64,000 nucleotides of DNA, from NCBI GenBank assembly GCA_009746045.1, contig RPFO01000163.1, positions 173,358 through 237,357 on the forward strand, read 5' to 3'. The DNA comes from Mesostigma viride. Its lineage: Eukaryota; Streptophyta; Mesostigmatophyceae; Mesostigmatales; Mesostigmataceae. Numbering within the stretch: position 1 is the first letter of the stretch; each line of letters starts with the position of its first letter. A program made the translations under genes and the position numbers. A model generated the notes under the pieces. It was not told the DNA's origin and did not search any database. It saw only the letters and a program-made list of their open reading frames with translations. This document shows positions 9,863 to 20,442 of the stretch, piece after piece.

Positions 9863-11735
9863 GTATGAGGTCATCAACCAAGGGCTCCTGCCCCTGGCAC
9901 ACTTGCACACGCTTAACCGTCCTGGTTACTGCACGTGATAGGTGAGTGGTCCTGAAATTAATCAGTGGGACCTGACCAGCCCCTTCCTTAGTCAGGAGAG
10001 AGGACGTGATCACTACCCCATCCTGGCATAGGAAATTCTGCCCCAGAAGAGCAGGTCCCTGATAGCCCTCCAAGACACAAAATGCAGTGTCCTGTCCAAG
10101 GATAGGAATAGATACCTCACCCAGTACCTTCACGTGTACCCCGCCACTGAAGTCAGACACAAACTGATAGCTGGGTTCAGTCCTGCTGTACCCTGCTGCA
10201 GTCCTGGTCCCAATGATGGAAACCTGAGAATTAGTGTCTACCTCTAAGGCAGTGTCCAGCCCCAGATTGCCATGCCACCTGAGCTTGGCTACCTTGGGCT
10301 GCTTCTTGGCTCTTTGTAGAGCCCCAATCAATCCAGCCAAACTTGTCCCCCTGGGCTTGGTTAGTGCCTTGGGCTTGACAGTTGACTCCCCAGCTGTTGA
10401 CCTTGCAGCCTGTTTAACAAGTACCTCTGCAACCTGGCCAGGGCTGACAGATTCCCCTGCAACAGATGTGGTCGTTGCGTCAGTGATGTCACTTGGGACC
10501 TGAAAATCCTGCAGATCCTGTGAGCCTTGTGCCTGACTGCCCTCATTCATCAGGTTAGGCTTGACATATGACCAACTCAGCCGGTGTACATGCTTTGGTT
10601 CGTCCTCCATGCTGACCAAGCATGCGTGGCTAGCTTCATCAACCTGGGTAACCACCCCAGGACTCCAGCTACCACGTTTGCCATAAAGGCTAGGTTCCTT
10701 CCTAGCTAGGACCTTCTGACCCACTTGTGGCTCCAGCATCTTCCAACCCCGGTCCTTCTCCCTCAGCTTGGCAAAGGTGACATGTGCAGCATGTTCCCAG
10801 CCCTCCAGCACATGTGGTGGGCACAGGCCATGATATAGACCCATTGGGCTGACAGCAACTCCATCATAGTAGAAGTTAACCCTGCTGTTCAGCTGCTGCT
10901 CCACGTTCCTCAGCCATGCACTCCTGACAAGTGCAGGTGCAGTCAAGGGTACCCAGTCTTCAGAGATGATCAATTTCTTGACCTCCTGGATTGCCCTCTC
11001 GATAGCACCCTGCTGCCCATGAGCCTCCCTAGGTGTAACCAGCAACTCAGGAAGGGTGGGATCACCCTTGAGATGCTGAAACTGCATGTCCACCTGGATC
11101 CTTGTGGTAGGAAACTTGGCTCTTACATTCTGTAGGGCAGCCAGCAAGTACCTGTTCTTCATAGAAGGTAAATGCTCTAGCACCTTGTATTTTGTGTACC
11201 TGTCCACGCACACCAACAGTTGCATGCCCCTGATGTGTTGGATATCACACTGCAGATCACCAATGCTCTGAGGTAGAGCTTTGGCATGTGATTTCCTGGG
11301 CTTGTTGGAGGACAACTGGCACTTACACCGTGAGGCAGCTTGCTGGCACGCCTTGAGAAGGGGTGCCTTGCCCATACGGAAGGCAAAGTTGTTTGACAGA
11401 GAAGTGGCATGCCCAAACATGTTGTGGATTCGGGCACCCAACTCCTGGTACACAGAGGAAGCAGTCCCTGGCACAGTCAGGACTGTGCTGTCAGGTTGTC
11501 CAGCATCACCATGCTGACTTCCATCCTGTTCTGACTCAGAGCCTGAGTCACCCTGCTCATGCCCAACACCTGGACCGCCAGCAGGGACCACATGCATACC
11601 ACCAGAGGCCTTCACACCCCTCTGTGGTTGTACATTGGTTTCTCTCAAAATGAGAGGTCCACCCTCGTGCCCAGCACGAGGATGCATGGGGTCAGACATT
11701 CTTACAGCTGCACCAGCTGTCAAGGACGTCTTCAT
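9863..11735 (-). CDS. pol: Pol fragment: integrase and retropepsin-like domain, no RT (element A)
   Basis: One uninterrupted minus-strand frame of 627 residues; the last four and the stop lie in the LTR (to 9852). Residues 100-140 form an HHCC zinc module (H104, H109, C130, C137/C139). The integrase core has Asp164 (CDIQHIRG), Asp216 (QVDMQF) and Glu246 (HGQQGAIER), followed by an SH3-like tail (VLARKEPSLYGKRGSW). A retropepsin-like block begins at EVDTNSQVSI (Asp500) and ends at ALLGQNF (562-568), with SDFSG between. There is no reverse transcriptase. ATG 11735 is the first in frame; upstream coding probably continues from gag by frameshift or readthrough. Longest intact integrase of the window. 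Confidence 0.8.
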
Positions 11736-11964
11736 AGGAACCTGTACCTCTCCAGGTGACCTGGGGCCACCCTGAACCTGGAGATCACCCTCTTGTTGCC
11801 CAGATATAAAATCTGCATTGGAGCACCTGGCCTCCCCCCTGGGTGAATTAAGGTGTGTAGGGGTTGCCTCAGACAGTCACTGCTCCTTGTTGTCTTCTTG
11901 CTGACTGCCCTTTGAAGGCTGGCCTGCCTGGGACTTGTTGTTGTTCTTGTTGTTGTTTTTGTTG

Positions 11965-13007
11965 TTATTCTTGTTGCTGCCCTGGCCGCCCCTGGGTCTT
12001 CTTGAAGCTGGGACACTCCTTCTTGATGTGCCCCCACCCCTTGCACAGGTAGCATTGTATCTTTGACTTGCCCTGGCCACTGCCCCCGTTGTCAGATGCG
12101 TTGCCCTGCTTGGGCTGACCACCCACCCGCCTGAACACCGACTTGGAGTGTGACCTCCCGTCAGGGTCGGGTGAATGATTGGCCTTCCGCTTGTTATGGT
12201 TGCCCCTACGCCCTCCTTGGCTTCTGTCAGCCTCGGACGATTTGGAACCACCCTGGGTACGCCCACCTGCCTGGGTAGCCTTCACTGCTGGCACCCCACC
12301 CTCAAACAGCTCCTCAGCCTCGAGTGCTTGTTTGATTATGACCTTGTAGGCCTTGAGGGTAGAATGTGGGGCACACATGACCTTTAAAGAGCCACGTGTA
12401 GCCTTATCCAGCCCAGAGACCTTCAACCAGTTGGTCAGGGCTATGTTATCTGCCACGTTGAAACCGTGGGCCCTGCCTTCCTCAACCATTTTGCAATAGC
12501 TACAATAAGGAAATTCTGGATGAGATCCCCGGCCTTGACCTCCCACCCTTGATACTTGTCTTGCCAATGGATGCCGACCTTCTTTCGCTGGTCTTCAAGC
12601 AACTCCTTCAGCTCAGCTACATACACTGCCCAGGCCTTGTTGGCCTTCTTACATTCCCTGGTTAGGTCCTTGCTCTGATCAGTGCACTTGCCAAACGTGC
12701 TGCTGCCTATCCAGATCTGATAGTAGTTGGTACCCCCGTACAAACTAGGAAACCCTTCCAGCCCTTCAACAAACTCTTCAGCCTGCTTGGGCTTGGAGTC
12801 TGATGTGACAGGTTGCAGCTGATTAACAATTAATAAGCCCTGAGTGGTAAGGTCAAAACCATGAACAGCTTGTGTATTATTAGGGTTGTGATGAACATTG
12901 TTAATTTCCCCGGTGACACCCACGTCATCTACGTGAGCTGTCCCACTACCAGCACCACCATTATTCCCGCTGGCTGGGGCACCTTTGCTACGGCGCCCGT
13001 CTGCCAT
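11965..13007 (-). pseudogene. gag: Gag-like protein with zinc knuckle (element A), one frameshift
   Basis: The first frame starts at ATG 13007 (MADGRRSKGAPASG) and carries a helical gag-like region (FVEGLEGFPSLYGG, AWAVYVAELKELLEDQ). Near 12510 the coding moves to another frame (KMVEEGRAHGFNVADNIALT) and ends at 11965 after a basic linker and a zinc knuckle CYLCKGWGHIKKEC (C-x2-C-x4-H-x4-C). Gag proteins of elements 1 and B have the same layout. About 240 bases, including Asn/Lys-coding AAC-type repeats (11930-11980), separate it from pol. Confidence 0.7.
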
Positions 13008-13052
13008 TATTCACTACAAGCTATCCAAAACACCTCAGCAAAGCAGCAAAAA

Positions 13053-13655
13053 ATCGGTTTTCTCTGAATATAGTTTAATTAACGCATGCGGGAAAGATAA
13101 GGCCGCCATGCCTTGGCCTGGATGTGGAAGGCTGTCTGCGACATGGGCTGACTAATTCGATCTGTACAAAGGGTTTCCTGCTCGCCCGAATTTTCCTTGG
13201 ATGACCCGGTTGTTTATAAGGGTCGGTGGCTATTAATTAGCGGTCCGAGGAAATTAATTGTAGGTTTTATACGACTTCACTTGCAAAGATTCGTGTTTGG
13301 TTGCACCAGCTGAGGTTAGGTGGGGACCTGTAGGGTCGGCTGGTTGCGTACCGAATCTTTGGCTGATTTGGGTTATTTAGTGAGTCGTGATTAATTATTG
13401 TATAGTGGATTCGGACCGGCCCAAGGGGTCGATGGGCGCGTTTTATGGTTGTCAGTCTTGGGAACCTTGTACAACTACCTGTACGGTTAACGCACTAGCC
13501 TGGGGGTGCGTGGCCACGCTGTTTGTAGTGGCGTTTTCAGCACTGTTCAGGCCGGTGTGTGACGCATGCCGGTGTCAATTAATTTAGGATGATGTCAGCT
13601 TGTGTGTCGGCGGGCCATGCCTTAAGCAAGCTAGGCAGGCAATGATCCGCAATTG
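13053..13655. repeat. Duplicated block X, copy 1
   Basis: About 600 bases, from ATCGGTTTTCTCTG to TTGTTTCTTTC, repeated almost without change at 14629-15232. It is noncoding; the same 66-residue ORF appears in both copies only because the DNA is duplicated. It lies just upstream of gag in element A. Confidence 0.9.
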
Positions 13656-14498
13656 TTTCTTTCACAATGGCGGCAATGGCCGCCTGTGCAAAATTGCACA
13701 TTCTAGCGCGGGTTGCATCTGTCTTGTAGCCGAGGCAGATGGTGGCACAACCGCTAAGTTGTTCGACCAAGCATAGTATAGTTGGTCGTGCAACGGAAAG
13801 AAAATTTAAATTTACCCCCATGTCGTTTTCCCCGGCTGCGGGTCTTTTTGACATGGGCGAAGGATGGGGCGCTACTCCGGCGGTTTGGCCAGCTTCGGCG
13901 GAGCTGTTTATAAGTTTCTAAAACAGCTCTAGTGTCACATCGCAGGCTTGCCACCTTGCGATGGTGCGTGGGACGTGACCTGGACTCCAAAGGTCCCGAA
14001 CCAGGTTCCTGTCAGCAACGACTTTTTTTGTCATAAAATATTTTTTGTGGCGGCAGGTCAGTTGTCCAGCTGCCCCTGCCGAGGAGGGGTGGTTGGGGAC
14101 AATAGGAGCCGCGCGAGAGCTGCGCTCCGAAGCTAGAAATTTCCCTATTGCGAGACTCGAGTTGGGGAGGGCGTCTCAGGGAGGCGAGGCTACGCCAGAC
14201 CTTTGTCGTTCCTTTTCGTCTCAGCACCTGCTGCGCGGCTCAGTCTATTATGGTGTCGTAAAACCTCTTTCCTTTTTGGACGGTTCCGGAATTGCGAAAT
14301 GCTGGCTCTTTTTGAGGGCTTGCTTTTGGGGTGGTCACCGGCTTGTGTCGCATTGTAACCAGCGGGCCCCTGCGGGGGTTAATATAGCCTAGCGCGGGCT
14401 GAGTCGCCATTTAAGATGTTGCGACACGCTCTTTCGCGCACGGTGGTCATGAGTTTAATCGGCGCAATGGGGTTGGCGCCAGGGGGGGGTAATTGGGT
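13656..14498. other. Unique spacer inside the element A duplication
   Basis: About 840 bases present once, between block X copy 1 and block Y copy 1. In the second copy of the duplication this segment is replaced by about 16 C/T-rich bases (15236-15251). No gene recognised. Confidence 0.6.
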
Positions 14499-15379
14499 GG
14501 AGGCTTCTTGCTTCCGCGTGCGGATTGAGAAACCTTAAGGCCACTGTTAACTGCTGCATTTGTGGCAGGGCTCCACTTATTGTATTCAATCAAATGCTGG
14601 TCTTCTTGGGAGCTGAGTGATCTTAATCGGTTTTCTCTGAATATAGTTTAATTAACGCATGCGGGAAAGATAAGGCCGCCATGCCTTGGCCTGGATGTGG
14701 AAGGCTGTCTGCGACATGGGCTGACTAATTCGATCTGTACAAAGGGTTTCCTGCTCGCCCGAATTTTCCTTGGATGACCCGGTTGTTTATAAGGGTCGGT
14801 GGCTATTAATTAGCGGTCCGAGGAAATTAATTGTAGGTTTTATACGACTTCACTTGCAAAGATTCGTGTTTGGTTGCACCAGCTGAGGTTAGGTGGGGAC
14901 CTGTAGGGTCGGCTGGTTGCGTACCGAATCTTTGGCTGATTTGGGTTATTTAGTGAGTCGTGATTAATTATTGTATAGTGGATTCGGACCGGCCCAAGGG
15001 GTCGATGGGCGCGTTTTATGGTTGTCAGTCTTGGGAACCTTGTACAACTACCTGTACGGTTAACGCACTAGCCTGGGGGTGCGTGGCCACGCTGTTTGTA
15101 GTGGCGTTTTCAGCACTGTTCAGGCCGGTGTGTGACGCATGCCGGTGTCAATTAATTTAGGATGATGTCAGCTTGTGTGTCGGCGGGCCATGCCTTAAGC
15201 AAGCTAGGCAGGCAATGATCCGCAATTGTTTCTTTCCCCTCCCTCCCACCCTGGAGGCTTCTTGCTTCCGCGTGCGGATTGAGAAACCTTAAGGCCACTG
15301 TTAACTGCTGCATTTGTGGCAGGGCTCCACTTATTGTATTCAATCAAATGCTGGTCTTCTTGGGAGCTGAGTGATCTTA
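14499..15379. repeat. Block Y copy 1, block X copy 2, block Y copy 2
   Basis: Y copy 1 (14499-14628) runs from GGAGGCTTCTTGCTTCC to GCTGAGTGATCTTA. X copy 2 (14629-15232) repeats 13053-13655. Y copy 2 (15252-15379) repeats Y copy 1. The whole is a tandem duplication with a period of 1576 bp whose second unit has lost the 840-bp centre. Confidence 0.85.
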
Positions 15380-15494
15380 AAATATGTACAAAACTGTCTC
15401 AATTGCCGCCTGCGCCGGTGTCGCCGCCGCCCCCGCGAATCGCCGCTGAAAATCGACAAAATGCCGACGTGTACGTGAAAACGGGCCAATTTAT

Positions 15495-16244
15495 TCAGTA
15501 ATCGAGGCCGCGAAAATCACAGTACTGATAGGAGTACTCTGGATCCTCCATATCCGGCGTGTGTGCCGGACCTGCGCCCGTATGAATCAACACCGGAGTG
15601 TTCGCTGCGTTTTGCGTCGGCTCGAAAATTGCAATTCGCCGACGCGCGACGAGGCGCAGAGGATGGGTTAAGATTGAGAGCAACTCCCAACCTGATGGAA
15701 TCCACTCGCGCAATGCTGCGAGAAAGGCGACCAGGTTGATGAGCACCTGTCGCTCCCGACTGCGCACGCCGCGTGTGAGCAGCGACAGCAACGCGAGGTC
15801 TTGAAATAAATTTGTCGTGACCACCGGCGCGCCCCCCGTGCGTGTGGATGCCCAGTTTTGCAAATTTCTCTGGTAGCCGGTCAGCGAGGAAATGGCGTTG
15901 TCGATCTCCTCGATAGCGGTGATGACCTCAGTTACCGACCGCAAGCCGCCCCGGACCTGGACCGTGAATTGCGAAAGAATGTTTCGAATGGTGTCCAACG
16001 GCCCACGGATGGCCGGCACCAGTTGCGGCAGTTGGGGGTTCTCGGGAAAATCCCCGAGCAATGGGAGTGCTGCGCGCTGCCGACGATGGAGTTCGTCAAG
16101 CGAAATCGTGACCTCGTCGAGCAGTTGTTGCCACGATGGCGCAACCGGCCGTGGCTCTCGCTGATGCGGAGCCGGTAAGGGGTCAGCCGGCGGAGCAGCT
16201 ACCTCCTCATCAGTTGGAATGCGGAATTCCTCAGAATTTGGCAT
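15495..16244 (-). CDS. ORF1-A, hypothetical protein between 5' LTR and gag
   Basis: 249 residues in one clean minus-strand frame, starting 73 bases inside the 5' LTR boundary (MPNSEEFRIPTDEE). The N-terminus is acidic and Pro-rich. The middle is predicted mostly helical (SWQQLLDEVTISLDELHRRQ, IRGPLDTIRNILSQF, VTEVITAIEEIDNAI). The C-terminus ends in a polar Tyr/Asp-rich tail. No catalytic motif, signal peptide or zinc finger is visible and no family is recognised. ORF1-B sits in the same place in element B with similar length and helical, Ala/Leu-rich character. A structural or accessory role in the particle is a guess. Confidence 0.6.
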   Translation of the reverse strand: MPNSEEFRIPTDEEVAAPPADPLPAPHQREPRPVAPSWQQLLDEVTISLDELHRRQRAALPLLGDFPENPQLPQLVPAIRGPLDTIRNILSQFTVQVRGGLRSVTEVITAIEEIDNAISSLTGYQRNLQNWASTRTGGAPVVTTNLFQDLALLSLLTRGVRSRERQVLINLVAFLAALREWIPSGWELLSILTHPLRLVARRRIAIFEPTQNAANTPVLIHTGAGPAHTPDMEDPEYSYQYCDFRGLDY

Positions 16245-16317
16245 GTTTGGAAAAAGGCGAGTAATACGAGTTGTGAGAGAGTGAATGCCCTGAATTCCGC
16301 CATGGTTCTTGCAGGAA

Positions 16318-16888
16318 TGTTGCCTTTATTAAGAATAAGGAACACAGACGTAAGTCACGTCACTTCCAAGACTGCACGCAGCACAGACGACAGGGTCGCA
16401 GTGCCAAGAGAACGTGCACGCAAGAACTAGCGTCCCGGTGCGACCAAGTCACACATATAGGTTGCTAGGGACGCGTCCAAGTATTCAGCTGTACTGTCAC
16501 AGCTGAACTGTCAATCAATTGATTACACAGACTCTGGCACGCCTTTGGCGCGCAGATCTATCAATTGTCCATACGGCTAGTCCTGTGGACCTATCCGTAC
16601 ACTACTCAGCATCAATTGTCTCATAGGTCCTGGCGCGCTACAGCGCGCCTACCTATCAATTGACCATCAAGTCCTGTACAAGTCCGGCTGTCAACGTCCT
16701 GCGGACTATCAAAGTGACACTTGTACATCCTGTGTCCGTACGCGCCCACAGTGGCGCGCCGGGTACTGTCGGCACAGCCTGGGAAACGTCATAACTTTTA
16801 CGTTCCTTAACCAAATGAGGCGTTCAAGGTGCCGTTGGAAAGAGCGTAACAATCTCTATCAATCTAACGTAAATCCTTTACGTTAACT
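16318..16888 (-). repeat. LTR A, right (5') copy
   Basis: Direct repeat of 9295-9862, with the same AGTTAACG start (minus sense) and GGCAACA end. It interrupts the reading frame of LINE D at 16888: the LINE protein reads three LTR-coded residues and stops. The base after its inner end begins TTCCTGCAAGAACC (minus sense), where a primer-binding site would lie. Confidence 0.9.
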
Positions 16889-18091
16889 GCACCTGCAAGG
16901 CGGCCTGAATGCGCTCGTCATGGCCTTCCGCGGCAAGCCTCACCAAGTGGGGGGGAGCGCCACGGAGCCAGTGAACCACCCGCGGGTGGGCGCAAAACCA
17001 CAGGAGGAGCCCTTTGGTCTGGGGGTCCTTGAGGCGCGCCCAAGTCTCGAGGACATGGGTGCGCTTTTCCACGGTGGCCCGGAGCTCCTCTTCGACGTAG
17101 TCAGGGTCACCCACAGGGACGCCCACGGGCACGAGAAACCACGCGCCCGCGCCAATGCCCCCGGGATAGCTCGGGGAAGCCAGAGCAGTCCCCCTGGGGC
17201 GAAAAGACTGCATGTGCACTTGGGGAGGCTGAGCCGAAGGTTGATGGCCGCCATGGCCACTTCAAGGGCAGCCAGGGCGGCAACCACAGCGTCGGCCGGG
17301 CCAAGGGCATGGATAGCGTCCATATAGGCGCAGCGTGGACACCTTGGAGAGCCTTGTGCAGCGGGGCAGACAGATAAAATGGGCCGAGGGGGTCACCTTG
17401 CTGCATGGGTTCCCGTGCGGGAAGCGACGTCGGCGAACGTCCCAGCCTCCATGAGGAAGGAGAGTTGAGTGGGTTCGCCGTAGCAGGCTGCTGTCCACGC
17501 AAGAAGGTCAGGGATCGCCTCGCCGACGGCCTCAAAGATGCTAGCCTTGGTGACAGCATTGAACGCATTGTGGCAATCCACCTTCAGCGCCACATGGGTC
17601 GGATGCGTCGCTAGGTAGGCCTGAACTGTGTGCACGATGATGTCGCTGCCCCCTTTGGTGGCGACGCCAAGCTGGGCCGCGACGGACTCCTCAGTATCAC
17701 TCCGGTTGGGGCAGAAGTAGGCGCGAAACTCGGGGGCCTTTTGGCGACAAATGACCTTACTCACCAGCTTGCGTAGGACCTCGCCGCAAGCAATGGGACG
17801 AACGCGGCCAGCAGGCGGGGGGACGTCGTCTTTCAGGAGGGCAATGGGGCGTGCCCCAGCCAGCCAAGGGCGCGCTGCGGGGGCCAGGGACCCCGCGGCC
17901 AAGTCGGCGGCAGCCTCAAAGAGTGCGGTCGCCCCGCCATGGCCCGCCATCACGGAGAGGTGCTCGTAGCGCCAGCCGGAGGGGCCGGTGGAGGAGGCAT
18001 TCTGCAGATCCTTCAGCACAGCCGTGAAGATGTCCAGGTCCAGGACAATAGGCGGGGGCGGCCGGGGGGGTGGCCGGGGCGGGCACCGCAA
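16889..18091 (-). pseudogene. LINE D: divergent REL-type reverse transcriptase fragment
   Basis: Several minus-strand frames together give the reverse transcriptase core of the same LINE family as copies A-C, but clearly diverged. Visible motifs: STGPSGWRYEHL, KVDCHNAFNA, an M-QQGDPLGPFYL block after a frameshift near 17400, then FSPQGDCSGFP and a thumb region (KGLLLWFCAHPRVVHWLRG). The YxDD loop is eroded by another frame change near 17300. The 3' part with the endonuclease is lost at the LTR A boundary. The 5' end abuts a CTATATATAG at about 18100, like the TATA-type targets of the other copies. Confidence 0.75.
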
Positions 18092-18757
18092 AGGCAGGCC
18101 GCGCTATATATAGCCCCTCGTTGAGTGAGAGGGCCGTGTGGGGTACCGGGGAGCCATTCTTGAGTGATGATGATTTAGTGATAAATTGAGTGATAAAATA
18201 TTGGGTTTTTGGTTTGCTACTGACATCTGTCACAGTGCAGCCACGCCTTCCCGACCACTGCCAACCCTGGCTCAGGGGGTCGCGGGGCTTTAGGATATGC
18301 CATAGAAATGCTGGCACCTGTCACCGATCACCAGCAAAACCATACCTGCATCAACATGTGAGACAGTGTTCTCATATGGGGCAAACTTGGCCAGAGAATT
18401 TGAAGACATTACTAATACTTTCTGGCCAATTTCGCCCCTTTCCTCGAAACCATCAACCACCAATCAAACAACACCAACAACACAATACCGCGTGACGATA
18501 CCAAAAACCACACCGCGGGAGAGAGTCTTGTACGTTTTGGGGCCAAATTGCTCAGAGATTTTACAGGTAGTTCTATAATATCTGAGCAATTTGGCCCCTT
18601 TCCTTGAAACCATCAACCACCAATCAAACAACGCCACGCACCAACCGCAGAACGCACGAGACCGCCGTGGACGGCCGGGTCGAAAAACGCAAGAAATGCA
18701 CACGCCCCTGCGCGTTCCTGCGAATTCCTGTGCCGTCGCGGGAGAGGAGCGGGGATG
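18092..18757. repeat. Tandem hairpin repeat (161-bp period) in a noncoding stretch
   Basis: Two units each begin with an inverted repeat: 18378-18395 with 18421-18438 (16 of 18 paired) and 18539-18556 with 18581-18598 (18 of 18 paired, loop 24). Each is followed by the same 30-odd bases (TTTCCTYGAAACCATCAACC and onwards). No coding is evident. It lies between LINE D and the small ORF at 18758-19150. Confidence 0.75.
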
Positions 18758-19150
18758 TCAATCGCCTCTCAGGAGCTGCAGCCGTTCCTTCACCTGGTCA
18801 AACGTCGACAAGGAAATGGATTGTCTGCCGGTGACGCAGCCGGCCATTATGGATACAACAACCAAATCCTCGCACGCCTTGATAATTTCGTCCAGAGTCG
18901 CGCTGCCTTCCAAGGCACACACAGCAGCCGATGAAAAGATACGTGGATCGTCTAGCTGGTCTAATTCGATATTGTAATTGTCCTCGTAAGGGTCGGGCTT
19001 TCCGGCGACGGTGCAAGAAACTCGCGCGACTTCTGCGGCGTTGACGGACCGTCGCGTGCCGCTCTGGATGTACCCGCCATTGCCCTGTTTGCAGGCCTCG
19101 ATGCAGTTGAGAATGTCATTCATGGTTACGAACATATTGGAAACGTTCAT
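18758..19150 (-). CDS. Hypothetical protein, 130 aa
   Basis: A clean minus-strand ORF (MNVSNMFVTMNDILNCIEAC). It is mixed alpha/beta in appearance, acidic in the middle (DPYEDNYNIELDQLDDPR), with LDEIIKACEDLVVVSIMAG near the C-terminus. No motif recognised. It is separated by about 80 AT-rich bases from the next minus-strand coding region, a compact spacing unlike the retroelements around it. Together with the Ig/LamG gene upstream it may be part of a virus-like or captured gene block; that is inference. Confidence 0.5.
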   Translation of the reverse strand: MNVSNMFVTMNDILNCIEACKQGNGGYIQSGTRRSVNAAEVARVSCTVAGKPDPYEDNYNIELDQLDDPRIFSSAAVCALEGSATLDEIIKACEDLVVVSIMAGCVTGRQSISLSTFDQVKERLQLLRGD

Positions 19151-19229
19151 AGATTCATGTAAGATACTTTATTAATCAAATATGATAACAGACACCATTT
19201 ACACTGAGCCATTACGCGTTAAATCCCGT

Positions 19230-19640
19230 CTACTTGTGATGGCATTTACACAAATCGAATCCGCGGATTTTCTCGAATCGAAGGACGCATAGGAAACCCG
19301 GGTCTCCGGCAATTGGCGGGAATGTCTTCTCGCCAACGTTCCTATCGATAAAACACGCTCCTATCGCTATCTGTCCGCCGTTCCTGAATAGGTATGGGTT
19401 GTTGATGTTGAAATAGGAGAGATCATTATACATCGTGTAGTAATAATCCTCTCCCACCACTCCATCGCCATTGAACGTCATCAATACACAAAACGACGCC
19501 GTCTTCTGGGTTGTGCTCGCCACCACAGAAACTGGGCGACACGAGACCGATCAGTTTGTGATCCTCCTGCCAAACGACCGACGTGAGAGACGCAAAATGT
19601 ACACCGCCTCTCCAAGTGGCGTCAACCACTGGCGCCCTTG
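19230..19640 (-). pseudogene. Hypothetical protein, frameshifted
   Basis: Two overlapping minus-strand frames (from 19629, then 19526) appear to be one protein with a frame change near 19510. The first carries WRGGVHFASLTSVVW; the second FCVLMTFNGDGVVGEDYYY, then aromatic and Asn-rich sequence, and a Cys/His-containing end (CKCHHK). No family recognised. Beta-rich and aromatic composition would fit a structural or surface protein, but this is weak. Confidence 0.4.
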
Positions 19641-19796
19641 CGCCGGTCCGGCTTCAGAGTGAAGTAATACATCGCAGTACTCGAATCAAACGTGTGGTCT
19701 GTCGCGATAGAGTCAAGGACGACCTGGTAAAAGGAGGGATACTCCATTTGCTTATAACAAACCACGTAGATAATAGTTGATCCGCAGCTTCATAAT

Positions 19797-20437
19797 CTAT
19801 GCTGGTATGGCTGCAGGAGTTCCCCACTTGGCCACGAGGTACCCGCGGATCAGCTCGAGCTCGGCCGCGGTCTTGGCGGTGTTGTAGACCAGGACCTCGC
19901 CGATCCACCCGTCAAACGCGCGGGCAGAGTTGCTTATATCTGCACCGAGAGCGATACTCCCCGAACCGATAGTAGGGTCGACTCGATCCAGTTCTACTGT
20001 AGCCAGATCTTCCATCGAATCTTGTGACAAGTACATTCGTACTGGTGTTGCATGAAAGCGCCATGACGTGTGGTACGTTGTTGAAGAATTCCGCCTGGGT
20101 GCACACGGTATCGTATACATTATTCGGAGAGTGGATGGTAACTTTCTGCGAGTCTGGCTGCATGGTATGCCATAATATAACAATTGTTCAGGTATGAACC
20201 AATCATATACCCTCTGATATATTCGACCGGCAGCCCCCTTTTGTGGATATGTTGCAGTCGTTAGCTGTTTGGCGACTAGAAGGATGCTTGTGTTGGCCCC
20301 TAACGCCCCCCAGCAGAAGGCGGAGCCATTAGAATATAAGCCCGTCCCGCGTGAGTTGGTAAATCGGAGAGACCGTTTCGAGTTCAGTTCCGTTGTATCC
20401 AATGTTGCACACGTGGCGAAAGTGTCTGGCCCCAGGT
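19797..20437 (-). pseudogene. LamG-like C-terminal half of an Ig/LamG gene, interrupted by LTR element B
   Basis: Minus-strand coding that resumes directly after the LTR B target duplication. At least two frame changes (near 20400 and between 20160 and 20060) break it. Recognisable concanavalin/LamG-like landmarks: a TSILLVAKQ strand, NNVPHVMALSCNTS, and a closing DGWIGEVLVYN followed by AELELIRGYLVAKWG, the typical end of LamG-type jelly-roll domains in phage, giant-virus and bacterial surface proteins. The stop is at 19797. The N-terminal half is at 32299-32939. The gene was already large and repetitive before interruption and is now a pseudogene. Confidence 0.6.
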
Positions 20438-20442
20438 GGTAT
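20438..20442. other. Target-site duplication GGTAT, left copy
   Basis: GGTAT immediately outside the left LTR of element B; the second copy is at 32294-32298. Five bases is the usual duplication for LTR retrotransposons. Confidence 0.85.

Larger units (their letters stand above)
9295..16888 (-). mobile_element. LTR element A (ORF1, gag, truncated pol)
   Basis: Bounded by two direct repeats of about 570 bp in the same orientation. In minus sense: 5' LTR (16888-16318), ORF1-A (16244-15495), a duplicated noncoding region (15400-13053), gag (13007-11965), pol with integrase and retropepsin-like block (11735-9863), 3' LTR (9862-9295). Reverse transcriptase and RNase H are absent: the pol frame reads straight into the LTR and stops after four LTR-coded residues. 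No target duplication flanks the pair (GCACC on one side, ATAAC on the other) and the LTRs differ at several sites. The unit therefore looks like a deletion or recombination product, not a clean insertion. Confidence 0.75.

Noticed and set aside
9295-16888. Element A as a simple intact LTR insertion
   Set aside because: Outer flanks share no target duplication, the flanking LINE D does not continue on the other side, and RT/RNase H are missing.
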